A stretch of DNA of 64,000 nt, from assembly GCA_946811185.2 (NCBI GenBank), contig OX328102.1:47903619-47967618 (forward strand), read 5' to 3'. The notes under the pieces were generated by a model, which saw only the letters and a list, made by a program, of their open reading frames with translations, was not told where the DNA came from and did not search any database. The position numbers and the translations under genes are program-made. Shown in pieces: positions 39,301-51,300 of the stretch. The stretch's first letter is position 1; each line of letters begins with the position of its first letter. Source of the DNA: Hippopus hippopus. Taxonomy: Eukaryota; Mollusca; Bivalvia; Cardiida; Cardiidae.

Positions 39301-42300
39301 GCAAATACTTTCATTTTGGAGTTAACCCTTTACCACATGACAAAATTTCAGACTCGTTCTACTTGAAAGTATTTGCAGATGAAAAATTAAATTCAATTAA
39401 AGGCAATAAAACATTTTTGAAAATAGGAGAAAAAAACTGGTTACCAGTATTTTCATCTTTCCCCACAATGTTTTCAAAAGCCTTCTTCCTCAAGATGGTT
39501 AAAACTCAGTATTGTGTGTTAACTGTTTACCAAACAATAAAATTTTAGACTTGGCCAAATTGAGGGCATTTGCAGACAACAAAATAAGTGTGAGTAAAAA
39601 TATGAAATCTGTTTATTGAAGGGAAGAAAACATTGTGGGCAAAGGAGAAAATGCTGGTTACCAGCATTTTCTCCCGTTTCCCACGATGTTTTCAGAGGGC
39701 TTCTTTCTCAGGGTCGTTAAAAGTCGGGATTGTGTGGTAATGGGTTAAATGGTGAAACAGTAAGTCTATTTATTAATTTGAACACTAGCTCTCTGATGGG
39801 CAGAAACAGAATACTAAGTTCTTATTTCATGCCTTCCAGTAGGTTATCTAGAAATAACGGTGAAATATTTTTCAATATTACATAGTTACAACCTGTGAAA
39901 AATACCGATTTTATATTCTAACTCTTCAATTGAAGGTGGAAACAGTTGTTCCCGTGCACTAGTTACCTAGGTAAAATGCGCATGCCTCGCAACCAGATGG
40001 AAATATGACGTAATTTACCTTGCATTTCTCGCGCTTAATGTAATATTGTAATGCGTTGCTATGCGGAGGGGGTACACCACGGGGAATGACCGAAAAAAAA
40101 CTGTACTAGATTTTGATCAATTTCCCCCCAGAAAGGGTTCAAAGCATGAAATAAATAGAATATTTGTTGTTTTTTTTTTTGGTGAAAGATCGAAATATAT
40201 TATATTTCATGTGTCTATTTTTAGAAATGTTATGGGTAAAGAAATGTCGTAATTTAAGCTGGGGGGAATTATTTCCCCGTCACAGTGAATATTTTCCTTC
40301 TGCCGAAAATCTGGAACTACTTTTTTAAGTTTTTTAAGTTTTTACGTTTTAAAAGTGGCATTCGTTGACAAAATAATCAGAGGAAATGTAATATATAATT
40401 TATTTCATCAGCTTGTGGTTAATATGGGGAAATATTTGCCTCAAAAGGGAAAGGTCCGCGAAAATAACTCGTGCCTTACAGCACTCGTTATTTTCGCATA
40501 CCTTTCCCTTTTTCGGCAAATATTTCCCCATATTAACCACAAGCTGATGAAATAAACTCTATTTATTTCATCTCGTGAACATCAGCAGTAATATTTTCAT
40601 GAGTGGCAGTGCCACTCGTAAAAATATTACCAATGATGTTCACTTGATGAAATCAATTTCGATCTTTCACCGTAAAAAACAAATATCCTCTATATAATCT
40701 CTTCCAACCCATCGCCTCCTGAAAATAAAGGAAAGAACTATTGAAGAAGAAAAATTACTATTACCATTCTTCGAATTGAGCCATTCTCTGTGAAAATGGG
40801 ACTTAATGCATCTGCAAAAAGTATCAACCTATGTCAGCCTGCGCAGTCAGCGCAAGCTGATATGGGTCAAAACTTTTTGCAATTTGAAGGTTTTCTGCAT
40901 GTTAAAGGATTATTCTACCTCACGATTCAGTAGGTTGTAAGACAAAATTGATTTTATGGATCCATAATTACCGGTATGCTGTAACTTGGCAGATGCAATT
41001 ACCCTTTCGTTCTCAGCATTATTCTGGTTCCTCAGCAGAATATCTCACCCTTCATTATTTGCCTTAAAACCTCAAAAATTTGAATTTTTTTTAGCTTTGT
41101 TTTTGACCAGACATTAACTTTCAGTTACACATTCTTGTAGTACAAATGTACTTGTAAAAATTGTCTGTTATGGTAATATATCTAATGTATATATAGAACC
41201 AGAGAGCAAAAGACTTCAACCACCTTTTCACAGAGCGTAACTCATTTGTTTTCAAACAGATACCAGTTACTTGTTGAAGCAGTGGATGAGATTGTGTCAC
41301 AGTCGATAATAGTTAGACAAGTGATGGGACTCCCAGAGAAAGATTTTGACGAGTTTTTGGATGACGCAAGTAAGTTTGATCTTACGTTGTTTTTTTCTTT
41401 TTCATTTAACTCTTTACCACACAACAAAAGTTTAGACTTGGCCAAACTGAAAGCATTTGCAGACTATAGTTTAAATGTCGTTCAAATGATGGAATTTGTC
41501 TTCGATAGGGTAGAAAACATAGTGGGAAAAGGAGAAAATGCTGGTAACCAGCATTTTCTCCTTTTCCCACAATGTTTTTAAAAGGCTTCTTCCTTAGGGT
41601 CGTTAAAAGTCAGGATTGTGTGGTAAAAGGGTAAGGATTGTTTTTCCCTTGATATCCAACTTTTTTGTCTCATTTTCTTTTTTATTTTCAATAAAAAGAG
41701 CATTATTTAACTTTTGCAAGAATGCCTGTTCATTTCATTGACTTTGTGACTTGGCATGGAATTTCGTTTTTATCCCCCGCCGTAGTCGGAGTGATATAGT
41801 TTTAGCGTTGTCCTTCCGTCTGTCCGTTCGTCCGTGTGTCCATCCGGGACAATATCTCCAATACCATTGGACAGAATTTCGTGAAACTTTATACATGTGT
41901 ACAATAACCTATTCAGCCGATATACTTTTTTTCTTTTCTTAATTCAATGCAAAATGGCCGACTGGGAGTGATATTGAGTTACGCAGTTGTGTAAGTTTTT
42001 GAAAAGGTCTTTTTCGGTGGGGGATATCATTTCAACGAAATTGCTTGTATATTTAATATTTACATGCATGCGTGTTAGCATGTGGCTAATCTATTAGTCT
42101 ATCACTGTTGAACTTCTTTTCTTTTATTAGGCTACAGGGGATAAACTATATACCATTTGACAAAATTTTAGATATATCCAAGTTGAAAGCATTTGCAGGC
42201 AACAAATCAAATGTGGCTTAAAGGATGGGGTTTCGTCTTTTGAAAGGATAGAAAATGTTGTGGGAAAAGGAGAAAAATCAGATTTTTTATATTTTTTTCT

Positions 42301-45300
42301 GAGGGTCACTAAAACACAGATTTGTATGGTTAAAGGTTAAATATTATAATCTGTTTTTGAAAAAAAAAAAATTGCCTTTTCAGTTCTAATGACTCTTACA
42401 ACAAAGCCTTTTGAAAATATTTTCATACTGGGGAAAAACGCTGGTTGCCAGCGTTATCTCCATTTTCACAATGTTTCCTTCTTTTTTAAAGACAGCTACT
42501 TTAACTATAGCCTGATCAAATTTTCGTCTTTGAATGCTTACAATTTGAATGCTTAAAATTTTGTCATCTGGTAAACAGTGTTAAAGAAATTGTACGGGTT
42601 GTTTTGGTCCAACGCAGGATGAAATAGTTGTCAAACCAAAATCTGTAGGCTCTTTTAATAGACGACAAAAGTCTAGACTTGGGTAAATTCAAAGCATTTG
42701 CAGGCAACAAATTAAGTTGGTCTCAAATGATTAGAATTGTCTTTTGTCGTGAAGAAAACATTGTGGGAAATGGATAAAACTTCAGGGTTGTTAAAACACA
42801 GAACTGTATGTTAAAGAGTTAGAATACATAAGGGTAAAACACTATATCTAGCTTTGTGTGTTACTATACTTAAGTCATTGTACCTCTTCATGATAGATAC
42901 AGGTCCAATCGACTGGGCAAGTCGTGAAGCCTCAGAGCTATCTATGGGTATGCTTTATACAGCCATGTCTTTTGAATCTTACCATCCAAACCCTGCCTTA
43001 TTTGTAGTTTTTTGATACATACATTTTTTTTTTACATGAAATTGTTATTAGGGATAACAGTAAATGACCAAGTAGGAATATACTTGGTATACTTAGTTAC
43101 AATCAGATATTTGGATGAGTTTAACCCTTTACCACACGACAAAATTTTAGACTTGTCCAAATTGAAAGCATTTGCAGACAACAAATTAAAGGTGTCTCAA
43201 AAATTAGAATTTGTTTTAGGAAGGGTAGAAAACATTGTGGGAAAAGGAGAAAATGCTGTTACTAGCATTTTCTCCTTTTCCCAAAATGTTTTCAAAGGGC
43301 TTTTACTTCAAGGTAGTTTAAACTCGTGATTGTGTGGTAAAGGGTTAAGAAAGAACAGGAATCTTTGTTAAACTGATGATTTTAAGAAATTGCCATTTCC
43401 ATTTAATTGACATCACATTCATTAACCTTTTGGACGAATATTGAGATTAGGCAGCATGAAATAACCAGTCTGGTTGCTGATCTAAGCTGTCAGTTATTTA
43501 AAATTTATTTGAAAAGAAAGATAGCTTTATAATTGCAATAAATACACTCAAATTTATCAGTCTACAAGAATTGTCAGAAGTACGAAAGTGTAAATACTGT
43601 AATACCATTGGTATTTGCTGCTGTCCCTAATTATCAAAGATAATTGCATGTGCAGTCCCAAGGCATTTTTCCTCTCCTTGTTGTTTTACATGTACTTGGT
43701 TTATGTAAAATTTAATATCTTTTTTGACATTCTAGAAATTCAAATAGAATTATAGATATGGTAGTTTCTTGGAAACTTAAGGGGTTTTTATTAGTAATTA
43801 AAGGATGTACTGTTGGATTTGATTTTTGACAGGAAAACTGCATCCAATCCAGTCCCAAACTATTAACCCCTTACCAAACAATCCCAAGTTTTAACAACCA
43901 TCAGGAAGAAAGCTTTAGAAGATATAGTGGGAAAAAGAAAGAATAATTTAGATTGTCTGAAATGGAAGGATTTTACTTTAATAGAATAGAAAACTTAGTG
44001 GGAAAAGGAGAAAATGCTGATAAGCAGCATTTTTTCCTTTTCTCACAATGTTTTTTAATTGCCCTGTTCCTCAATATTGTTAAAACTTGGGATTGTGTTG
44101 TAAAGAAAGTTTTACACCTGGATGGTGGAAAGGGGCAAATCATTTTTTATATAAAAGAAACACGAAATAGTGAATTTCGATATTGTAACTGGAAATTTTC
44201 ATTTAATACAAACTTTCAGTATTTTTTTCCTTGTTTCAATATCATCCCTCCACATTCTGTTCCTACACTGTTTTAGTTGTGGAAAAATGTCTTGTAGTGT
44301 TATCTTTTTAGCATGAGTGCATGGATAAAATAGAGAATGGATATTTGTGATTGAGTAGTTTGGTTTTGATTTTTATGTATTGTAAACAGGTAGCTTGGGA
44401 GAAAAATATCCATTGAATTTTAGCTGAATATGTTTTAGCTGTAGAGATTTTTTTTAACCTGTCAAGGGCTGAAACAGTATTTAATTGCCCATGTAGAAAG
44501 TGTAGATCAAGATCAGACAGCACAGAACTTGCAGTCTGATCTTGGATCTACTCTGTTCGTGTCTTGATATTGACAAGATATTGACAAAAACAGTTTTGAT
44601 ATTGCAATATCAACATCTTTAGTACTGAGAATTTCCACTTCTTTTCATTTTGCACTACAAGGTTTATTGTAAACTAGTAGTTTAATTAAGAATTGATCTT
44701 CTTTCTATTGTGGTTTATCATTCAATAAACAATGGTAATGAGTTATGAGGCACAATAGATAAACCACAAGAGTGATGGTCTTTCATATACGACTCATATT
44801 CTATGAGGAATATGTCTTTCATAGAGTAGAAAACATTGTTGGAAAAGGAGAAAATGCTGGTTACCAGCATTTTCTCCTTTTCCCACAATGTTTTCAAAAG
44901 CCACCTTAAAAAGTCGTGATTTTGCAGTAAGGAATTGATATTTTGATTATTTTGTACAAGGGAGGCCATACAGGTTGAGGAAATACGTAGCGTCGGCTGT
45001 CGGAGTTATTATGGCACTGAGAAGTTTTGGTATTATGTTATATGTCAAATATGGGACAATATAATTTTATTTTTGCAGATTAATTTAAAAAAGAACATAT
45101 TTTGATCTTTCTGTAATAAGTGGGCACCTCTGCAGAAAAATAGACAAGATGGTCCTGGTCTGTATTTGGAGGTTTTTATTGAGGAGATTGAAAAAAAGTC
45201 TTTCAAAGCAAAGTTAGGATGTTTTGGTCTCAGTTGATTAATTTATTTCCACCCACTTCACCACACAGTGCATTGTTTTAATGACCCTGTGAAAAAGGTC

Positions 45301-48300
45301 TCTTAAAATCATTAGGGGAAAAGGAGAAAATGCTGGAGACTAGTATATTTTCCTTTTATTTTCACATTGTTTTCGCCCTATCCAGGACACATTACAGCGT
45401 TTGACTCACATTGGATTTATTGTTTGCAAATGTCTTCATTTTGGACAAGTTCAGAATTTTGTTGTTTGGTAAAGAGTTTAACAGCAGCAAATTTATAGTG
45501 AATACTTTGAAAACATGCGGGTCCCTATTCAACAACCATCCTTAAGAACATTCTTTGTCTAATTCTGAAGAATTTCCTAGATTTGAAAGGAGTACTATTT
45601 CTGATAGGCTAAACTATTTGGTTTAGCCAATCAGAAGCAGTGTTACTTTCAAAATTTAGAAAATTCTTCAGCATAACACTGAAAGAATATTCTGAAAAAT
45701 CGTTGGTGAAGACAGACCAGAGTTTAAAACAAGATAGGTAAACTATGGTTTAACCCTTTACCACACAATGACGACTTTTAACGACCCATAGGAAGAAGCC
45801 TTTTGAAAACATTGTGGGAAAAGGAGAAAATGCTGGTAACCAGCATTTTCTCCTTTTCCCACAAAGTTTTCTACCCTATCAAAGAAATATTGTACCATTT
45901 GAGCTACTATGAAGTTGTTGTCTGCAAATGCTTTCAATTTAGATAGGTCTAAAAATTTGCCATGTGGTAAAGGGTTAATATAAGACGTGATTGGAAACCA
46001 ATTAAAAAAAATAGAGAAATTGCAAAAAAAAAATTTTTTTTCCACAAATGTTTTCCAAAGTGGTGTACTGCAAGGTACAAAAAGTTTGTTTGAAGCAGGT
46101 AATGTGTCCTTGCATGGAAACCCATGCTAAAACATCCAGGCATGCCTTAATCTTCAAGACCAACAAACAGGTTTTAGTTAGGTATTGCATCAATAGGAAT
46201 GTATCCTTTATAACTGCAAAGTAACTGAAATTTCAATGTTATTTGTCATTGAGCTACATTCCAAAAATTGCAAATTTAGGCAGAAACATCTCAAGATACT
46301 GGACTGTAAAGATGTAAGACCTAAATGCACATTTTGTGCTATCTGATCATTGATTTTACATCCAGCAAAATAAACAAAAAACTCAAAAATCAAAAAGCAT
46401 TTTACAATTATGTTATGAAAGAGGTGCACACAACAGAAAGATTACACACTGCCACCTTATGCATGCACGCATTTTAAACAATGTAATACTGTTATGCCAC
46501 ATGTTATGTAATATATGAGTTAGGTGTTAACATGCTGTTTAAGTTCAAAACATTTTTTTAAGCTCGAGCCAACCTTGCGATTTCACCTAACACAATAAAG
46601 CATACAATCATTTCTGTAGCTTAACTTTTCAGCTCAAAGTATATAAAGTTCACCTCTTTTATGGCTGAAAATACAATCCACTTAAGCTCGGCAAGATGTT
46701 TATCTTTTATCACTAGATAAGCAGATGGTTTAGATCCAAGATCAGGCTGCACGTTCTTCTGTCTGCATGAGCCTCTGATGGGATAAGTTTTACATGCTTT
46801 ATTTCCTGCAAATAATACGGTTTTTAAAAAAAGTAACAAATTGAGAAACACAGGTCTCATACTGAGTGATTTCAAAATGTTATTGTGGTCTTAACCCTTT
46901 ACCACACAGTGACGCTTTTTAACGCCCCTGAAGAAGAGGCCTTTTGAAAACATTATGGGAAAAGGAGAAAATGCTGGTAACCAGCATTTTCTCCTTTTCC
47001 CACAAAGTTTTCTACCCTATCAAAGAAAAGTTGCGTCATTTGAGCCACTATGAAATTGTCGTCTGCAAATGCTTTCAATTTGGATAGGTCTTAAATTTTG
47101 CCGTATGGTAAAGGGTTAAATAATAGTGTCATATGCCTTTTCTCTTTTTGCTGTAGTGTTTTCAAAAGTAGCCTTCTTCAAGACAGAAATATTCTTTGCA
47201 AGTTGAGAGGTGTAACAAGAACATATCATAACAGTTCATAATTCACGTTTCACAGCAAGAAGGCAACTTTTATTTTCCACAATCATTTAGAGGACTTTAG
47301 CTGGTTATCCTTTTTCTGTTATCGGTCAACATTTGTATTTGAATGATAGCCCTTGTGACTAGTTTAACATAGCCATTGTGTCTGGTACAACAGAAATGAA
47401 ACGCTTAATTTCAGCCTTACTCTACAACTCAAATATGCTTCCATCATGTAAAAAAAACATTTATTTAGCTTAATGCTCAGATACTGACTTGTGTATCAAG
47501 ATGCTATAATGTGCAACTAACTTTGCTTTGCAAAATTGAAACAGAATTGTAAAGAAGCTTGACCGAAACTCCACACCTTTATTTATCATCAGTTGAATTA
47601 TTATTTTTATTTCATGCTTTTCGGTAGTTTATCGAGAAAAAATGGTGGAATATTGTTCGTCATATTTCATGGTTAAGACTAGTAAAAATACCGATTTTAT
47701 TTTCTAACTCTTCAATTGAAGGCAGAAACAGGAATTCCCGCGCACTAGTTACCTAGGTAAATAGTGCGTGCCATTCAACCAGGTGGAAATATGTCGTAAT
47801 TTACCCTACATTTCTCGGGCTTTATGTAATATTGTAATGCGTTGTTATGCAAAGGGGATACGCCATGGAAAGTTACCGAAAACAACTGTCTTGGATTTTG
47901 ATGTAAGTCCCCCAGAAAAGGGAGTAAGAAGCATGAAATAAATAGAATATTTATTTTTTGGTGTAAGAGCGAAATTTATTTCATTCAGTAAATATAATTG
48001 GTAATATTTTCACTTGTGGCAGCCACAAGTGAAAATATTACCGGTACCAATGATATTCACTCAATGAAATAAATTTCCACCACTTGTGAAAATATTACCA
48101 ATGATTTTCACTCAATGAAACAAATTTTGATTGCACCACTCATTAAAATATTACCAGTGATGTTCACTTGATGAAATAAATTTCGATCTTTCACTGCAAA
48201 AAAATTAAATATCCTCTATATATTTTCACTTGTGTTTCTTAGTATGGTATACACATGTTTTTGTTGACATGACAAACCTTGTCATAGAGCTGTTTATTCT

Positions 48301-51300
48301 GTGCCAATTCCATTGTGTAGATGGTTTTGAAAACATTTAGGGAACAGGAGTAATTGCTCATGTCCCAAAAATGTTATCCATATCCAGTAGGAAAGTTATT
48401 CTCCTTCCCTATAAAAAGGTTTTTTTTCATCAGTCTATCTTGTACTCATTTTTTATGTCTGTAATTAGCTGGAATGGTTATTCAATGATTTCTTTAGATG
48501 CAAAAAGCTGCATCGAGATTAGAAATTAGGTTGACAAAGGAAATATTAATTACATTATTTATATTCTTTATGCTCTCAGGACCAGGTAAGAGAAACAATG
48601 TGTGAAAACCAAACCTTTATTTATCACTCCACATTTTTATTTCACCTTGGTTTTTTTTCCAAGTGTAAATGTTGTATTTTATGATATCCCTTTCATAGTG
48701 AACACCTCACATTGATGATCACCTTTTACTTAAGTGAACACTATCCTTATCATGAAACCCTATCTCTGAGTGTGAAAACCTTCACTTAACCCTTTATCAA
48801 ACAATATAATTTTGGGCTTGACAAAATTGAAAGCATTTGCAGATGACTGTTTTAGGATGGCTTAAATGGTGGAATTTTTCTTTGATAGAATAGAAAACAT
48901 TGTGGGAAAAGGAGAAAATGCTGGTTACCAGCATTTTCTTCTTCTTCCACTATGTTTTCAAGCCTTTTCCTTCAGGGTCGTTAAAACTTGAGGCTGTGTG
49001 GTAAAGGGTTAAAGCATGTGTCTATAGACTTAAGCAATTATTCACATTTATATCAAATCCCTGTCTGAAACTGAATGATTAAGATTTTATGGAGCCTTTT
49101 CACAAAATATTGTCTTTACACATTTCATAAAATCTTTTTGTTTGAAATGAGCACCTGACACTATGTACAGTAAAACCTCGCCTCTAGACCACCCCGACAA
49201 TACGAGCAACTCGCTATTATGAATGATATTTGTCAGAATGGAATTTTTCCTTCTTAAAGATCAATGATCATGAACCGGGAAATACGAGCACACCGCTATT
49301 GCGAAATTACGACCACCATTTTCAGTACCAATATGAATTTACCTGTGGATTTTAACCCCGTGAAACGACCTCTCGATTTCCATAACTTCTTTACGACCAG
49401 CTAATTTTCACGCGTCCGTAATCGCGAACCACAGACTGTGCCATATGTACGAATATTCTTGGGTCCGATGGAATTGATAATCAATTATTGGTCTTTTGTT
49501 TGTCTATCGACCATTGATTGTAACATGATTGTGTTTATTGATCAGAATGTTACGTAACATAATCAAACGACCTGTGAATTAATATTTTTAAACCATCGAT
49601 TCGGCTTTCACGCGGTAATCAAGCGTTTATCACACACCGCTGACCCTAATGACAAATATGTCTACATCTGGCTGTTCACGATTTATTGTTTTTAGCCAGC
49701 TAATGTAATTTAAGACGCTTGGGTTTAGTGGTGATCGAGATGGGATTATCATTTTGTTTTTGACACTTTACATACTGTAATTATACCCAATGCGATTGTA
49801 AACAAGTGATCACGACGACTGTGAGATCAATGATTAGCAGGACTGTTCGAATAATCAACTTGGATTAGAATAAAAAAAAGGGGGGGGGTTGAGAGACATT
49901 TTCCGTAGACGTCAAACGTTGAAAGATCAGCACGTATTCGAAAATCGTTCTTTTAAAATGAAAATCGGCACTTGGAACATGGGTTCTTGAGACTACACGA
50001 AGTAAAAAAGCAAATCGAAAATGAGAATATGACAAGTTCTGTCAGTTACAGTAGATTCTTTATTCTTCAGGTTCATTTAGTTAATTTATGTACATACCTG
50101 GTAATGATTGTTTTAAATAGGCAATTATGAACTGACATGCTTTTACAGGTGGATTTATTTAATAAAATTCAAGAAACGTATAACTTTTCAATGAACGTGA
50201 AAATGTTCTTGTCATTTTCATTTGTGTACTTAGGCTTCCCTAAATTAAATGCATTTACTATTCACATCATTTAGCCCTGCACAAGTCTATTCAGAGCCAG
50301 GGTTTATTTAAAAATGTAGGCATTTGAAACCCGAAATTCAGACCACCCCACCAATGAGACCAAATTTTAAAAGTACCATGGGTGGTCTTAATAGAGGAGT
50401 TTTACTGTATAACCTTTTGTAGGAAAGTCAACACGTTCTATTGTATAAACTTCCTCTATAAAGTTAAACACCTTACCTGGCAAAAGCGGGTTTAATGTAT
50501 CTCCGTGATTGATTATATATATATGAAGCAAGTTATCACATGATTATAGATCCATAAAGTCCAGTTTGTCTAACAACTGAATGAATCCTCAGAGGCAGAA
50601 TAGTCCTTTGACATGTAGAGAATTGACCAATAGCAAAAATGATTCAAGCCTGCCCAGGCTGACCTTGGCCAATACTTTTTGCAGATGTGATAAACGTCTT
50701 AAACCCTCATCTTACAGAGCATGGATCATTTTATTAACTCTTTACCACACAATCCCGTGTTTTTACGACCCTGAGAAAGAAACCTTTAAAAAACATTGTG
50801 GGAAAAGAAGAAAATGCTGGTAACCAGCATTTTCTCCTTTTTCCACAATGTTTTCTACCCTTCTAAAGACAGAAATCATTATTTGAGTCATGTTTAATTT
50901 ATCGTCTGCAAATAGTTTCAATTTGGTTGATTCTAAAATTTTGTGGTTTGGTAAAAGGTTAAGTAAGCACAGTCTTTGGAACAGTGTCAATGTCTCATAC
51001 ATTATGTAACATTGTCTTGAAAAGGGGCACTGCATGGTTTAATGTCTAGGATATAAGTTTAGCAGTTCAGGGGTCCTTGGTTTGAACCTCATCCAAGGCA
51101 TCATCTTTCCATAAGAGTCCTTGGGCAAGGTACTTCAGAGCCTCAGCCACATTCTAGTTTAACCGAGGAAACCAGTGAATGATTTAGGTTTTGCATTGAT
51201 ATGACTTGATATGAAGTAATGTTGAATATGGTATAAAACACCATTTAATGAATTTATTGGAAGCACAATGCTGTGTTGATAACATTTTTAGCTCCACTGG

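Noticed and set aside
41246..41581. Open frames such as 41246-41581, 43012-43329, 8640-8867 and 45758-46045 with peptides like ENIVGKGENAGYQHFLLF or KTLWEKEKMLVTSIFSF
   Set aside because: These are translations of the family A palindrome in its different frames; they recur at every copy and end at random. They are not proteins.
48580..48585. Six-base microexon candidate between CTCAG and GTAAGA
   Set aside because: The phase would fit, but six bases with common splice signals arise by chance in a 9.7-kb intron.
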